From an uncultured Ruminococcus sp. (GTDB lineage: Bacteria > Bacillota_A > Clostridia > RUG12999), in contig CACZTG010000160.1 of the NCBI GenBank assembly GCA_902783995.1, forward strand, positions 1 through 13,640: DNA of 13,640 nucleotides. Direction: 5' to 3'. The notes under the pieces are model-generated. The model was not told where the DNA came from, did no database searches, and worked only from the letters and a program-made list of their open reading frames with translations. Position 1 is the first letter of the stretch. Each line of letters begins with the position of its first letter. This document shows positions 13,388 through 13,640 of the stretch, piece by piece. A program made the translations under genes and the position numbers.

Positions 13388-13640
13388 ATAACTGTAACCC
13401 CCAAAATATCACAAAGATTTTTAATTTTCTCAGTATTATCGCCGTAAGAGATAATATAATGCTGGCACATAACTTTTTCGGCAAAGTCCTCTACATCATC
13501 AAGCATTATTTCAAGCCCGGGAAGCTGCGGAGCCGGCTGCGTCCAGCCTGCCTCCTCCCATTTCCGTGGACTGATGCCTTCGCCGACAACCATATGCATA
13601 TAGTATTCGCCGTCAATAGCAGTCAGCCTGCACATTGTGA
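13384..13640 (-). CDS. L-fucose/L-arabinose-isomerase-like protein (C-terminal end, truncated by window edge)
   Basis: Only the last 85 or so residues are visible; the frame is open to the right edge, so the true start lies outside and the ATG at 13635 is most likely internal. The visible part resembles the C-terminal domain of L-fucose-isomerase-like proteins. It has CRLTAIDGEYYMHMVVGEG, then W-T-QPAPQLPGLEIMLDDVEDFAEKV and a closing HYIISYGDNTEKIKNLCDILG, close to the HYHLVYGD-x-x-x-x-L-x-x-LC-x-x-LG end of that family. Such enzymes interconvert an aldose and its ketose with a divalent metal in the cytoplasm. The stop codon overlaps the start of the FSA-type gene. It would feed the ketose to the FGGY kinase. 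The metal-binding residues are out of view, so catalysis cannot be confirmed. Confidence 0.7.
   Translation of the reverse strand, partial: TMCRLTAIDGEYYMHMVVGEGISPRKWEEAGWTQPAPQLPGLEIMLDDVEDFAEKVMCQHYIISYGDNTEKIKNLCDILGVTVI

Noticed and set aside
13384..13635. A complete 83-residue small protein starting at 13635
   Set aside because: The frame stays open to the window edge, the content matches the C-terminal end of a larger isomerase, and no ribosome site can be seen.

Overview
The window is AT-rich and densely packed. Ribosome binding sites are strong and AGGAG-type, start codons include TTG, and genes sit in long co-directional runs separated by short gaps. Together with the protein families present, this points to an anaerobic Clostridia-type Firmicute (gut or rumen style); that assignment is inference. 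Twelve complete and two edge-truncated protein-coding genes are supported. All except one AraC-family regulator are on the minus strand. I see no RNA genes, CRISPR arrays, insertion sequences or phage genes.

Layout along the plus coordinate. (1) 1-2326, minus: an operon read as a U32-peptidase-like TIM-barrel protein, then two tandem paralogues of a QueG/reductive-dehalogenase-like double [4Fe-4S] flavin- or corrinoid-type oxidoreductase; the second paralogue runs off the left edge. (2) 2453-3304, plus: the divergent AraC-family regulator. The 126-bp gap holds two overlapping, opposed promoters straddling one perfect 10-bp inverted repeat. (3) 3358-3394: a convergent, probably bidirectional terminator. 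(4) 3524-4864, minus: a MATE-family efflux transporter with its own promoter. (5) 5105-8329, minus: two hydrolases behind their own promoter, a CocE/NonD (S15-type) serine hydrolase and a nitrilase-superfamily amidohydrolase fused to a glycerophosphodiester phosphodiesterase domain. (6) 8442-13640, minus: a carbohydrate-catabolism cluster read as the C-terminal end of an L-fucose/arabinose-isomerase-like protein, an FSA-type transaldolase/aldolase, an archaeal-type triosephosphate-isomerase-like protein, a YjbQ (UPF0047) protein, a DeoR regulator behind a 42-bp near-perfect palindrome, an FGGY sugar kinase and a single-domain SIS sugar-phosphate isomerase.

How they may work together. Region 6 has the parts of a complete sugar route: aldose-ketose isomerase, kinase, phosphosugar isomerase (SIS), C-C bond lyase (FSA-type) and a triose- or tetrose-phosphate isomerase, with a DeoR regulator. 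No single textbook pathway uses this exact set. The TPI-like enzyme appears to have lost the canonical active-site Asn, which hints at a non-standard substrate. The two hydrolases of region 5 could release or trim substrates, but nothing fixes what they act on. Regions 1-2 form a separate redox module, probably controlled by its AraC neighbour. The strongest candidates for something undescribed are the sugar pathway of region 6, the amidohydrolase-GDPD fusion, and the U32-like plus tandem QueG-like redox cassette.
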